From: Terriglobales bacterium
GTDB taxonomy: Bacteria > Acidobacteriota > Terriglobia > Terriglobales > Acidobacteriaceae
Assembly: GCA_015655365.1 (NCBI GenBank)
Contig: JAATFE010000058.1
Span: 1 to 6,211 of the forward strand
Length of the DNA: 6,211 bases
Reading direction: 5' to 3'
In this document: piece by piece, positions 1 through 6,058 of the stretch
Layout: every line of letters begins with the position of its first letter
How positions within the stretch are numbered: the stretch's first letter is position 1
Position numbers and translations under genes: made by a program
The notes under the pieces: model-generated
Told to the model about the DNA's origin: nothing
The model's input: only the letters and a program-made list of their open reading frames with translations
Database searches by the model: none

Positions 1-1416
1 GTGAACCTGCACCCCGAGGACCTGGAAGCGGCCATCGAAATGGAGCCGGGGGTAGCGGCCTGCGCGGTGGTTCCGATGGAGACGGCAGCGGGACCCGAGC
101 CCTGCGCCGTGCTGGCCTGCCGGGGAGACGGGGATCGGGCCGCGGCGGCCATCGAGCGGGCCAATGCAAGGCTGGCGGAGTTTCAAAAGCTGCGCCGCTG
201 GGTGCTGTGGCCGGAACCGGACCTGCCCCGCACCTCGACCGGCAAGGTGAAGCGCAAGGAGGTGGAGGCGTGGCTGGCCACGATTCAGGCGGCTGCCACA
301 ACCCCCAGCAACGGCAAGGCCCACGCGGCTGGGGCCTTTGGGCCGTCGGCGGACTGGCTGCTGGCGCTGATCGCCCAAATTGCGGGTGAGACTCCGGCAG
401 GCGTCGGCGACGAACTCCGCCTGAGCGAGGATTTGCACCTGGACAGCCTGGGCCGCGTGCAGTTGGCCGCGGCCATCGAGGAGCGGCTGGGCACGGCGGC
501 CGGAAATGGGCTGTTGGAGCGGGTGGAAACACTGGGCGAGTTGCGCAGACTGGTGGCGGGAGAAACCGGCGGCGAGCAAGCAGAGTGGTCTCCCATCCTT
601 TCCGCTGAGAAGCGCGGAAAGGATGGGGCACCCAACGCGGGCGGTGAACAAGCCACGAAAAATCCTCAAGACTGGGTTGGGTTCAAGGATGGTGCGGGTT
701 CAGCGCCGGCACGGTATGTTTATCCGCATTGGCCGTGGCTCAAGCCCTGCCAATGGCTGCGAGCGGCGTTTGTAGAGGCAGTGCTGCGCCCGCTGGTGGG
801 TCTGCTAGCCAATCCCCGGATTGCGGTTCCGGAAAAGCTGGCCGCCGATGCGCCAATGCTGATCGTCGCCAATCATGTGTCGGCCTTCGACGGACCGCTG
901 GTGCAATACGCCCTGCCGGGGCCGATCCGCCGCAAAATGGCAGTGGCCATGGCGGCCGAGATGCTGCACGATTATCGCCACTTCCGCAATCCCGAGCACG
1001 GCGCGGGACAAGGGCGCTTCGATCTCTTCGGGCCGCTCAAATACCTGCTGATTACGGCGTTGTTCAACGTCTTTCCCCTGCCCCGCAAGCGCGACTTCCA
1101 GCGCAGCTTTGCCCATGCCGGCGAAGCAATGGACCATGGCTTCAACGTGCTGGTCTTTCCCGAGGGCACGCGCTCCGCGGCAGGCGAATTGGCGCCGTTC
1201 CGCGGAGGCATCGGCATGTTGGCGAAGCAGTCGGGCGCGCTGGTGCTGCCGGTAGCCCTTCGCGGCCTGGGAGAGTTGAAGGCAAGCCGCCGGTGGTTCC
1301 GCGCCGGCGTCATCGAGGTGCGGGTGGGCGAACCAATCCATTTTTCGCCCGCGGAAACCGAGGCTGGAATTACGTCGCGCTTGCACGACGAAGTGGAAAA
1401 TCTGCTCAACGGGTAA
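1..1416 (+). CDS. Acyl-ligase (C-terminal part) - acyl carrier - PlsC acyltransferase fusion, 5' partial
   Basis: Three domains can be read in the 471 residues present. Residues 1-95 are the C-terminal subdomain of an AMP-forming (ANL) acyl ligase: it opens with NLHPEDLEAA and has the PRTSTGKVKRKE segment, where K82 is the likely catalytic lysine. Residues about 115-180 are a carrier domain with DSL; S149 is the predicted 4'-phosphopantetheine site. Residues about 240-471 are a PlsC/LPLAT domain with NHVSAFD (H292-x4-D297) and FPEGTRS (386-392). The frame is already inside a conserved ligase segment at base 1, so the GTG there is probably an internal valine and the gene begins upstream. By family, the likely job is loading a fatty acid on the built-in carrier and acylating a lysophospholipid at the inner membrane. 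E. coli Aas joins ligase and acyltransferase in the opposite order. The linker (about 181-240) is low in conservation and contains an inverted repeat. Acyl acceptor and chain length cannot be told. Confidence 0.9.
   Translation: MNLHPEDLEAAIEMEPGVAACAVVPMETAAGPEPCAVLACRGDGDRAAAAIERANARLAEFQKLRRWVLWPEPDLPRTSTGKVKRKEVEAWLATIQAAATTPSNGKAHAAGAFGPSADWLLALIAQIAGETPAGVGDELRLSEDLHLDSLGRVQLAAAIEERLGTAAGNGLLERVETLGELRRLVAGETGGEQAEWSPILSAEKRGKDGAPNAGGEQATKNPQDWVGFKDGAGSAPARYVYPHWPWLKPCQWLRAAFVEAVLRPLVGLLANPRIAVPEKLAADAPMLIVANHVSAFDGPLVQYALPGPIRRKMAVAMAAEMLHDYRHFRNPEHGAGQGRFDLFGPLKYLLITALFNVFPLPRKRDFQRSFAHAGEAMDHGFNVLVFPEGTRSAAGELAPFRGGIGMLAKQSGALVLPVALRGLGELKASRRWFRAGVIEVRVGEPIHFSPAETEAGITSRLHDEVENLLNG
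587..634. repeat. Palindromic repeat element inside the acyltransferase fusion gene
   Basis: CCCATCCTTTCCGC (592-605) and GCGGAAAGGATGGG (614-627) are perfect 14-bp inverted copies around an 8-nt loop. Pairing can extend outward through T591/G628 (wobble in RNA) and GGT (587-589)/ACC (630-632), with one C/C mismatch between them. An alternative inner stem CGCT-GAGA-AGCG (603-614) is also possible. The right edge, TGGGGCACCCA (624-634), is the reverse complement of an 11-mer found at 4862-4872. The element reads through in frame as SPILSAEKRGKDGAP (residues 197-211) in the linker between the carrier and PlsC domains. It resembles REP-like dispersed palindromes; that identity is inferred. Confidence 0.75.
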
Positions 1417-1419
1417 AGT

Positions 1420-1443
1420 CTGACTTACGCTGACTTGCTGACT
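1420..1443. repeat. Three short CTGACT direct repeats
   Basis: CTGACT occurs at 1420-1425, 1430-1435 and 1438-1443, directly after the stop codon of the fusion gene. The first two copies extend to CTGACTT and are spaced by 10 nt. This is low-complexity spacer sequence with no function I can assign. Confidence 0.6.
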
Positions 1444-1457
1444 CGCCGATTTACTAA

Positions 1458-1508
1458 CTCCGCTCGCCCGAGGCATGAAGTAGCATGTCCCGGCGGGCGG
1501 AGGCGGAG
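1458..1508. repeat. GC-rich inverted repeat, possible terminator hairpin
   Basis: CTCCGC (1458-1463) pairs with GCGGAG (1503-1508) and CGCCCG (1465-1470) pairs with CGGGCG (1494-1499), separated by a small 1x3 internal loop. Inside the 23-nt loop, CATG at 1474-1477 and 1484-1487 could form a short extra stem. No T-run follows, so it is not a classical intrinsic terminator. It sits 41 nt after the fusion gene's stop and could still end or protect that transcript. Confidence 0.5.
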
Positions 1509-1603
1509 CAGTCGGCTCAGAAACCGCATTCCCACTCCGATGTACAGAAGGCGCGGCGATGGATTAGCCTCAATTCTCACGCTTCACGGAGATTGAAACC
1601 CAA

Positions 1604-2023
1604 ATGAACGATCAATACGCAACGGATCCCGAGCTGACGAGCCTGCTGGAATTCGCTCAGCAAGCAGCTTTGAATTCCTATTCCCCCTACTCCAAGTTCC
1701 GCGTGGGCGCGGCGCTGAAGCTGACCAGCGGCGAAATCGTGACCGGAACCAACGTGGAGAACATCAGCTACGGGCTGACCATCTGCGCGGAGCGTTCCGC
1801 CCTGGTGCGCGCCGTGGCCACGTACGGACCGGAGATTCGCATTGAGGCCGTGGCCATCGCCAACCTCAACAAGGCCGCCAGCCCGCCCTGCGGAGCCTGC
1901 CGCCAGGTGCTGGCCGAGTTCATCCTGCCCGAAGCCCCGGTGATCTTTCCCGCCGCAAACGGCGTGCGCACCATGGCCTTCGACAAGCTGCTCCCCTTGG
2001 CCTTCGATATGAAACTAAAATAA
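1604..2023 (+). CDS. cdd: Cytidine deaminase
   Basis: A cytosolic zinc enzyme that deaminates cytidine and deoxycytidine to uridine and deoxyuridine in pyrimidine salvage. The 139 residues match the small homotetrameric form of the family (about 130-140 residues) rather than the larger dimeric E. coli type. Visible motifs are SPYSKFRVGAAL (27-38), NVENISYG (50-57, substrate-binding Asn/Glu), TICAERSA (59-66) and PPCGACRQ (94-101). C61, C96 and C99 are the expected zinc ligands and E63 the proton-shuttling glutamate, so the active site looks intact. The ATG is preceded by GGAG at 1588-1591, a slightly long 12-nt spacing; no other start fits. Only 12 nt separate its stop from the phosphorylase gene, so the two are almost certainly co-transcribed, and the enzyme's product is a substrate of the next gene's product. 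Confidence 0.96.
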   Translation: MNDQYATDPELTSLLEFAQQAALNSYSPYSKFRVGAALKLTSGEIVTGTNVENISYGLTICAERSALVRAVATYGPEIRIEAVAIANLNKAASPPCGACRQVLAEFILPEAPVIFPAANGVRTMAFDKLLPLAFDMKLK

Positions 2024-2035
2024 GTTTGGACCCCT

Positions 2036-3433
2036 ATGACGCAAACAGACCTTACGCAAACAGAACTCGCTGCCGCTCCTCTTCATATCATTGACCTGAT
2101 TCGCAAGAAGCGCGACGGTGGCGCACTGGACGCCCGCGAAACCGGCTTTCTGGCCTCCGGTGCAGCCGATGGCTCCATTCCCCTGGAGCAGCTTTCCGCC
2201 TGGCTGATGGCTGCCTGGCTGAACGGTCTTTCTCTGGACGAAACTCGCGCCCTGACCATCGCCATGCGCGACTCGGGGGTAAAGTTCTCGCCTGCCCGGC
2301 TGGGCAAAGTGGCCGTGGACAAGCACTCCACTGGCGGCGTGGGCGACAAGACCAGCTTCCTCATCGCTCCTTTAGCCGCGGCCTGCGGCGTGGCGGTACC
2401 CATGATCAGCGGCCGCGCCCTGGGCCACACCGGCGGTACGTTGGACAAGCTCGAATCCATTCCCGGCCTCCGCACCGCGCTCACGCTGGAGGAATTCGAG
2501 GCGGTTCTCGTCAAGTGCGGCGCATCCATCGTGAGCCAGACCCCGGCATTGGTTCCCGCGGACCGGGTACTCTATGCGTTGCGCGACCGCACCGGCACCG
2601 TGGAAAGTCCCGGCCTGATCTGCGCGTCGATTCTGAGCAAAAAACTGGCCGCGGGATTGGATGCGCTGGTGCTGGACGTAAAGACCGGCTCCGGGGCCTT
2701 TCTCCGCAAGCCGGAAGACAGCGAATACCTGGCCGCGCTGATGGTGGCCACCGCCGAAGCGGCCGGAACCCGCACTGTAGCTCTTTTGACGGACATGGGC
2801 CAACCGCTGGGCCACGCCGCCGGCAACTGGATCGAGATCGTTGAGTCGGTTGAGCTTTTGCGCGGCCAACGCCCTGCGGAAAGCGAAGACCTGCGCGAGC
2901 TGTCGCTGATTCTGGCGGGATGGATGATCCATCTCGGCGGCCAGGCGGCGACGCCGGAGGCTGGCTACGCACGCGCCGAAGCAGCCATCGCCGACGGCTC
3001 GGCAATGCGCGCGTTTTTCGCCATGATCGAGGCGCAAGGTGGTGACCTCAAAGTTTTTGACGACCCAAAGGGCTTCCACAAACCGGGAGCAACGCAAGTT
3101 GTCGCAGCCTGGGAGAGCGGGTATATCTCGGAAATGGATACCACCGCCCTCGGTTGGGCCGTGCAGCGCTTGGGCGCAGGCCGCGAAAAGGCCGGCGAGC
3201 CGGTCGATCCCCATGCCGGCATCGAGTTCCACGCCCGCCGCGGAGCGCACATCGAGAAGGGCCAGCCATTCGCCACGCTTTACGCCACCAACGCATCCAT
3301 GTTGGCCGAGCCGATTGCGTTCCTGAAAAAGGCCATCACTTTCTCCCAAACGCCGCCGCCGGCCGTGCCGTTGGTCAGCCGCATCTTCACCCGCAAAGCC
3401 GCGGAAGAGTACTTGAGAAACGCAAACAGATAG
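2036..3433 (+). CDS. deoA: Thymidine / pyrimidine-nucleoside phosphorylase
   Basis: Catalyses reversible phosphorolysis of thymidine, deoxyuridine or uridine to the free base and (deoxy)ribose-1-phosphate. The 465 residues show the family features in order: an N-terminal helical segment IIDLIRKKRDGG (18-29), phosphate-binding KHSTGGVGDKTS (96-107), the family signature SGRALGHTGGTLDKLE (125-140), base-contacting YALRD (R183) with ASILSKK (S198, K202), LVLDVKTGSGAF (211-222), and a C-terminal biotinyl-like domain with GIEFHARRGAHIEKGQPFATLY. By alignment from memory, R183, S198 and K202 correspond to E. coli DeoA R171, S186 and K190. The protein is somewhat longer than the usual 430-440 residues, mostly from a leader containing a TQTDL/TQTEL repeat. 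No alternative start precedes the conserved region, so ATG 2036 is kept despite a weak GGA ribosome site. Whether it is thymidine-specific (DeoA) or broad (Pdp) cannot be decided here; the TGTVES segment, usually TATVDS in relatives I recall, leaves this open. Confidence 0.93.
   Translation: MTQTDLTQTELAAAPLHIIDLIRKKRDGGALDARETGFLASGAADGSIPLEQLSAWLMAAWLNGLSLDETRALTIAMRDSGVKFSPARLGKVAVDKHSTGGVGDKTSFLIAPLAAACGVAVPMISGRALGHTGGTLDKLESIPGLRTALTLEEFEAVLVKCGASIVSQTPALVPADRVLYALRDRTGTVESPGLICASILSKKLAAGLDALVLDVKTGSGAFLRKPEDSEYLAALMVATAEAAGTRTVALLTDMGQPLGHAAGNWIEIVESVELLRGQRPAESEDLRELSLILAGWMIHLGGQAATPEAGYARAEAAIADGSAMRAFFAMIEAQGGDLKVFDDPKGFHKPGATQVVAAWESGYISEMDTTALGWAVQRLGAGREKAGEPVDPHAGIEFHARRGAHIEKGQPFATLYATNASMLAEPIAFLKKAITFSQTPPPAVPLVSRIFTRKAAEEYLRNANR
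2039..2064 (+). repeat. 15-nt tandem duplication at the start of the phosphorylase gene
   Basis: ACGCAAACAGA occurs at 2039-2049 and again at 2054-2064, a 15-nt period that encodes TQTDL followed by TQTEL. A third copy of the same 11-mer ends the gene at 3420-3430, directly before the stop codon. The duplication is in frame and lies in the non-conserved N-terminal leader. Confidence 0.7.
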
Positions 3434-3438
3434 TTCTC

Positions 3439-3540
3439 AGCCGTCAGCGATCAGCGGTCAGAAATTGGATTAGCCGGGATGGCTTGCAAGGTCGCTTGTC
3501 TGCAAATCATCCATTGGCCAGAAACTGATAGCTGACGACT
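3439..3540. repeat. Imperfect long-range inverted repeat in the deoA-nupC spacer
   Basis: Bases 3439-3454 (AGCCGTCAGCGATCAG) pair with 3525-3540 (CTGATAGCTGACGACT) at 14 of 16 positions, enclosing about 70 nt. The left arm contains repeated TCAGC units (3437-3441, 3444-3448, 3451-3455) and the right side continues with GCTG/TAGCTG units to about 3554. This style of TCAGC/CTGAC-rich spacer repeat fits Acidobacteriota-type intergenic DNA as I remember it. It lies between co-directional genes and might fold in the mRNA just upstream of the transporter's ribosome site. Confidence 0.6.
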
Positions 3541-3560
3541 GTTTGCTGTTAGCTGCTTTT

Positions 3561-3566
3561 AAGGAG
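3561..3566 (+). promoter_or_regulatory. Ribosome binding site fixing the TTG start of the transporter
   Basis: AAGGAG lies 7 nt before TTG 3574. It is the strongest Shine-Dalgarno match in the window, and it supports the rare TTG codon as the true start of a transporter whose first hydrophobic helix begins almost at once. Confidence 0.8.
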
Positions 3567-3573
3567 CCACATT

Positions 3574-4836
3574 TTGAGTCGATACATTGGAGTGCTGGGA
3601 ATTTTGGCCGTGCTTTTGGCGGCCTGGCTAGGCTCGACGGACCGCAAAAACATTCGCTGGCGCACCGTCGCGTGGGGACTCGGATTGCAACTGACCTTCG
3701 CATTCCTGGTGCTGCGCTTCAGCTTTGGCCAGTGGGCCATGGAGCGCGCCGGGGGCGTCATCAACGCCATGCTGGCCAACACCCAGGCGGGCAGCGCCAC
3801 GCTCTTCGGCCAACTCGGGCTGCCCAACTCCGGCGCATTCGGCAAGCTGCTGCCGGGAACCCCTCCGAACATGGGCTCCATCTTTGCCTTTCAGGTGCTA
3901 CCCACCATCATCTTCATCTCCGCGTTCTTTGCGCTGCTCTATCACATCGGGGTCATGCAGATCGTGATTCGCGCCTTTGCCTGGGTGATGCAGAAGACGA
4001 TGCGCATCTCCGGCGCGGAGAGCCTGAACGTGGCCGCCTCGGTCTTCATGGGCCAGACGGAAGCTCCGCTGACCATCCGGCCCTTCCTGGCCGGGGCCAC
4101 CAACTCCGAGTTGATGACCATCATGACCAGCGGCATGGCCCACGTCTCGGGCGGCATCATGGCGGCCTATATCGCCCAAGGCATCGAAGCCAAGCATCTG
4201 CTGGCCGCGGTCATCATGACCTCGCCGGGCACGATTCTGATGGCCAAGATGCTGGTGCCGGAAACCGGCCACCCCGCCACCGAGGGCCGCGTCATCATGC
4301 CCAAAAACGAAGAGCACAAGGACGAGAACCTGATCGGCGCGGTGGCTCGGGGCACCATCGACGGCGGCAAGCTGGCCATGAACGTGGGCATCATGCTCAT
4401 CAGCTTCCTGGCCCTAGTTTCGCTGCTCAATGGGCTCATGGCCTGGGTGCATGGCGGCGTCTTCTGGTTCCCGGCCAGCATCAACCAGGTTCTCGGCTTC
4501 CTGTTCTCGCCGGTCGCCTGGCTGATCGGCGTGCCGTGGAAAGACGCGCCCGCCATCGGCAACCTGCTAGGCACGCGCATGGTGCTCAACGAGTTCATCG
4601 CCTACCAGCAACTGGGCATACAAAAAGCGGTTCTGTTGAGCCAGTCCTTCACCATCGGCACTTTCGCTTTGTGCGGCTTTGCCAACCTGGGGTCCATCGG
4701 CATGCAGATCGGCGGTATCGGCGCGCTGGTTCCGGAGCGGCGCAACGATCTGGCCAAGCTGGGCGTTCGCGCCATGCTGGCCGGCACCATGGCCAACCTG
4801 ATATCGGCTTCGATTGCCGGAATATTTTTGGGGTAG
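3574..4836 (+). CDS. nupC: Concentrative nucleoside transporter (CNT / NupC family)
   Basis: An inner-membrane symporter that imports nucleosides using a cation gradient. The 420 residues are close to bacterial CNT length (about 400-420). Hydrophobic segments are clear at about 3-21, 32-50, 103-129 and 270-316, with others between. Family motifs are GQTEAPL (160-166), MTSGMAHVSGG in the fifth 100 residues' first half, GTRMVLNEFIAY (333-344) and ANLGS (370-374). In the Vibrio CNT structure, Gln-Thr-Glu of GQTE contact the base, and the Glu of NEF plus the Asn and Ser of NxxS contact the ribose; here these are Q161-T162-E163, E340, N371 and S374, all conserved. The usual lysine of G-x-K-x3-NEF is Arg (R335). 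The TTG start is set by AAGGAG 7 nt upstream. Placement after cdd and the phosphorylase gene suggests it feeds pyrimidine nucleosides to them. Proton versus sodium coupling and purine range cannot be read. Confidence 0.93.
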   Translation: MSRYIGVLGILAVLLAAWLGSTDRKNIRWRTVAWGLGLQLTFAFLVLRFSFGQWAMERAGGVINAMLANTQAGSATLFGQLGLPNSGAFGKLLPGTPPNMGSIFAFQVLPTIIFISAFFALLYHIGVMQIVIRAFAWVMQKTMRISGAESLNVAASVFMGQTEAPLTIRPFLAGATNSELMTIMTSGMAHVSGGIMAAYIAQGIEAKHLLAAVIMTSPGTILMAKMLVPETGHPATEGRVIMPKNEEHKDENLIGAVARGTIDGGKLAMNVGIMLISFLALVSLLNGLMAWVHGGVFWFPASINQVLGFLFSPVAWLIGVPWKDAPAIGNLLGTRMVLNEFIAYQQLGIQKAVLLSQSFTIGTFALCGFANLGSIGMQIGGIGALVPERRNDLAKLGVRAMLAGTMANLISASIAGIFLG

Positions 4837-4905
4837 TGAACCTACATTCCACGCTGAACTTTGGGTGCCCCAGATCTCGCTTTGCCTCGGCATACAGCTA
4901 TGGCG
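4837..4905. other. Convergent spacer between nupC and the oxidoreductase gene
   Basis: Both flanking genes end here. I find no hairpin followed by a T-run in either direction, so no intrinsic terminator is called. The main content is the TGGGTGCCCCA repeat copy listed separately. Confidence 0.6.
4862..4872. repeat. Second copy of the TGGGTGCCCCA repeat edge
   Basis: TGGGTGCCCCA is the exact reverse complement of 624-634. It is nearly self-complementary (TGGG-TGC-CCCA) and is followed by GATCTCGC (4873-4880), where the first copy instead continues into its long arm. No matching second arm (GCGAGATC) is found in the next 150 nt, so this looks like a half element or a related family member. It lies in the convergent spacer. 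Confidence 0.45.
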
Positions 4906-6036
4906 TTACTCTCCCACCTTTGCCAGCCGCACGCTCTTGCCGGTGCGCGCCGATTCGCGGGCGGCGTCCAGAATCTGCATCACGACAACATTGGTGTCCA
5001 ATGCGGTCAGGTCGCCCGTGGGCTTCAATTGGCCGCGCAGCACAGCGGCCAGATAACTCAGCGAGTCTTTCTCGGACGAGTTGAGCGGAGCGGCTGTGGA
5101 CAGACGCTCCTCCGCGTCGTGCTCGTGGCGCAGGCGCAGACGGTCGGCTCCCACGGTGATGGCGTAGCCGGTGGCGCCGTACACTTCCATATCCTTGCGC
5201 GCGAAGGGCCAGTTCCACGAGGCCTGGATCACGGCCTGCGCCTGCGGATAGGCCAGCACGATGGTGGCGTCGTCATCCACGTTGCGATAGATTTGCGGCT
5301 TGTCGTGATTGACCACTGCGGTTACGGTAAGCGGAGTTTCGCCGCGCATCAGCCAGGTCATCAGGTCCACGCCGTAGCAGCCAAAATCGTAGAGAGCGCC
5401 GGCACCATTCTGCGCGGGATCGGTAAGCCAGCCCAAAAACTCCGGCGGCACGCCGATCTCCTTTGGGCCCTGGTGACCGTCGTGCACCACGACGCGGCGG
5501 ATCGCTCCCAGACGGCCTTGCCGCACCTCGTCATAGGCGACGCGATTGCTGGCGTACCAAGTGGTTTCGTAGTTCACCAGCACTGGAATGCGGTATTTGC
5601 GGGCCACGGCGCGAATGGCCAGAGCGTCTTCCAACGAGATGGTCAGGGGCTTCTCGACCATGACCGCGACGCCGTACTGCCCGGCGATCTCGATCGCATG
5701 GCGGTGTTCGGCGATGGAGGTATAGATCAGCACGGCCTGGGGATGGCGCACTTCGATCATGTTGGCCATGCTCTTGAAAAAGAGGGTCTCGGGCAGCCCG
5801 TACTTTTGCTCGTATTTATCTGTCAGTGCCGGGTCGGCATCCGCAATGCCCACCAGTTCCACATCGCTGTGCTGCTTGAGCGAGGCAAGAAAACCCTCGA
5901 CGTGGCCGTGCTCCAATCCCACAACGGCCACCCGCAGCGGAGCGGGCCGGGATTGGGCAAAACCAAGAGCGGGAGCGGCCAAGAGAAGGCCCAAGAACGA
6001 AGAGCGAAAGGCGAGACAAGCAGGAAGATGCAGCAT
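4906..6036 (-). CDS. Gfo/Idh/MocA-family oxidoreductase with N-terminal export signal
   Basis: A predicted NAD(P)-dependent oxidoreductase of the Gfo/Idh/MocA superfamily, whose members act on sugars, inositols and related polyols. From ATG 6036 it has 376 residues. Residues 1-28 form a leader: an Arg at 12, a hydrophobic core (FLGLLLAAPALG) and a likely signal-peptidase site GFA-QS. The Rossmann domain starts with RVAVVGLEHGHVEGFL (about 35-50), lacking the exact GxGxxG spacing. VEKPL (127-131) holds the conserved lysine of the family's EKP motif (K129), and GAGALYDFGCYGVDLMTW (211-228) is the conserved active-site helix. The C-terminal half is the usual beta-sheet domain. A GTG at 6060 would add eight residues, but AGAAGGGA (6055-6048) lies 11 nt before ATG 6036 and nothing suitable precedes the GTG, so ATG is preferred. 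Substrate is unknown. It is convergent with nupC and has no obvious functional tie to it. Confidence 0.85.
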   Translation of the reverse strand: MLHLPACLAFRSSFLGLLLAAPALGFAQSRPAPLRVAVVGLEHGHVEGFLASLKQHSDVELVGIADADPALTDKYEQKYGLPETLFFKSMANMIEVRHPQAVLIYTSIAEHRHAIEIAGQYGVAVMVEKPLTISLEDALAIRAVARKYRIPVLVNYETTWYASNRVAYDEVRQGRLGAIRRVVVHDGHQGPKEIGVPPEFLGWLTDPAQNGAGALYDFGCYGVDLMTWLMRGETPLTVTAVVNHDKPQIYRNVDDDATIVLAYPQAQAVIQASWNWPFARKDMEVYGATGYAITVGADRLRLRHEHDAEERLSTAAPLNSSEKDSLSYLAAVLRGQLKPTGDLTALDTNVVVMQILDAARESARTGKSVRLAKVGE

Positions 6037-6047
6037 CGGCGAACGAT

Positions 6048-6055
6048 TCCCTTCT
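6048..6055 (-). promoter_or_regulatory. Ribosome binding site deciding the oxidoreductase start
   Basis: Read on the minus strand, AGAAGGGA precedes ATG 6036 by 11 nt. It falls within the eight codons that would be translated if GTG 6060 were used, which argues for the ATG. Confidence 0.55.
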
Positions 6056-6058
6056 GGC

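Larger units (their letters stand above)
1417..1603. other. Non-coding spacer between the acyltransferase fusion and cdd
   Basis: No supported gene lies here. The spacer holds a triple CTGACT repeat near its left end and a GC-rich inverted repeat in the middle. The cdd operon promoter should fall in its right half (about 1509-1590), but I see no convincing -35/-10 pair. Confidence 0.7.

Noticed and set aside
1..3. GTG at base 1 as a genuine start of the first gene
   Set aside because: The next residues match the interior of an acyl-ligase C-terminal domain, so the frame is most likely cut by the window edge.
2372..3349. A 325-codon minus-strand open frame across the phosphorylase gene
   Set aside because: It lies wholly inside a gene with intact family signatures and has no recognisable motif of its own.
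4815..4840. T-run near the end of nupC as an intrinsic terminator
   Set aside because: The run of T at 4825-4829 lies before the stop codon and no stable stem precedes it.
3543..5084. A 513-codon open frame overlapping nupC on the same strand
   Set aside because: Its translation is rich in His, Arg and Gly with no membrane pattern or known motif, while the overlapping frame gives a complete CNT transporter. It is a GC-driven shadow.
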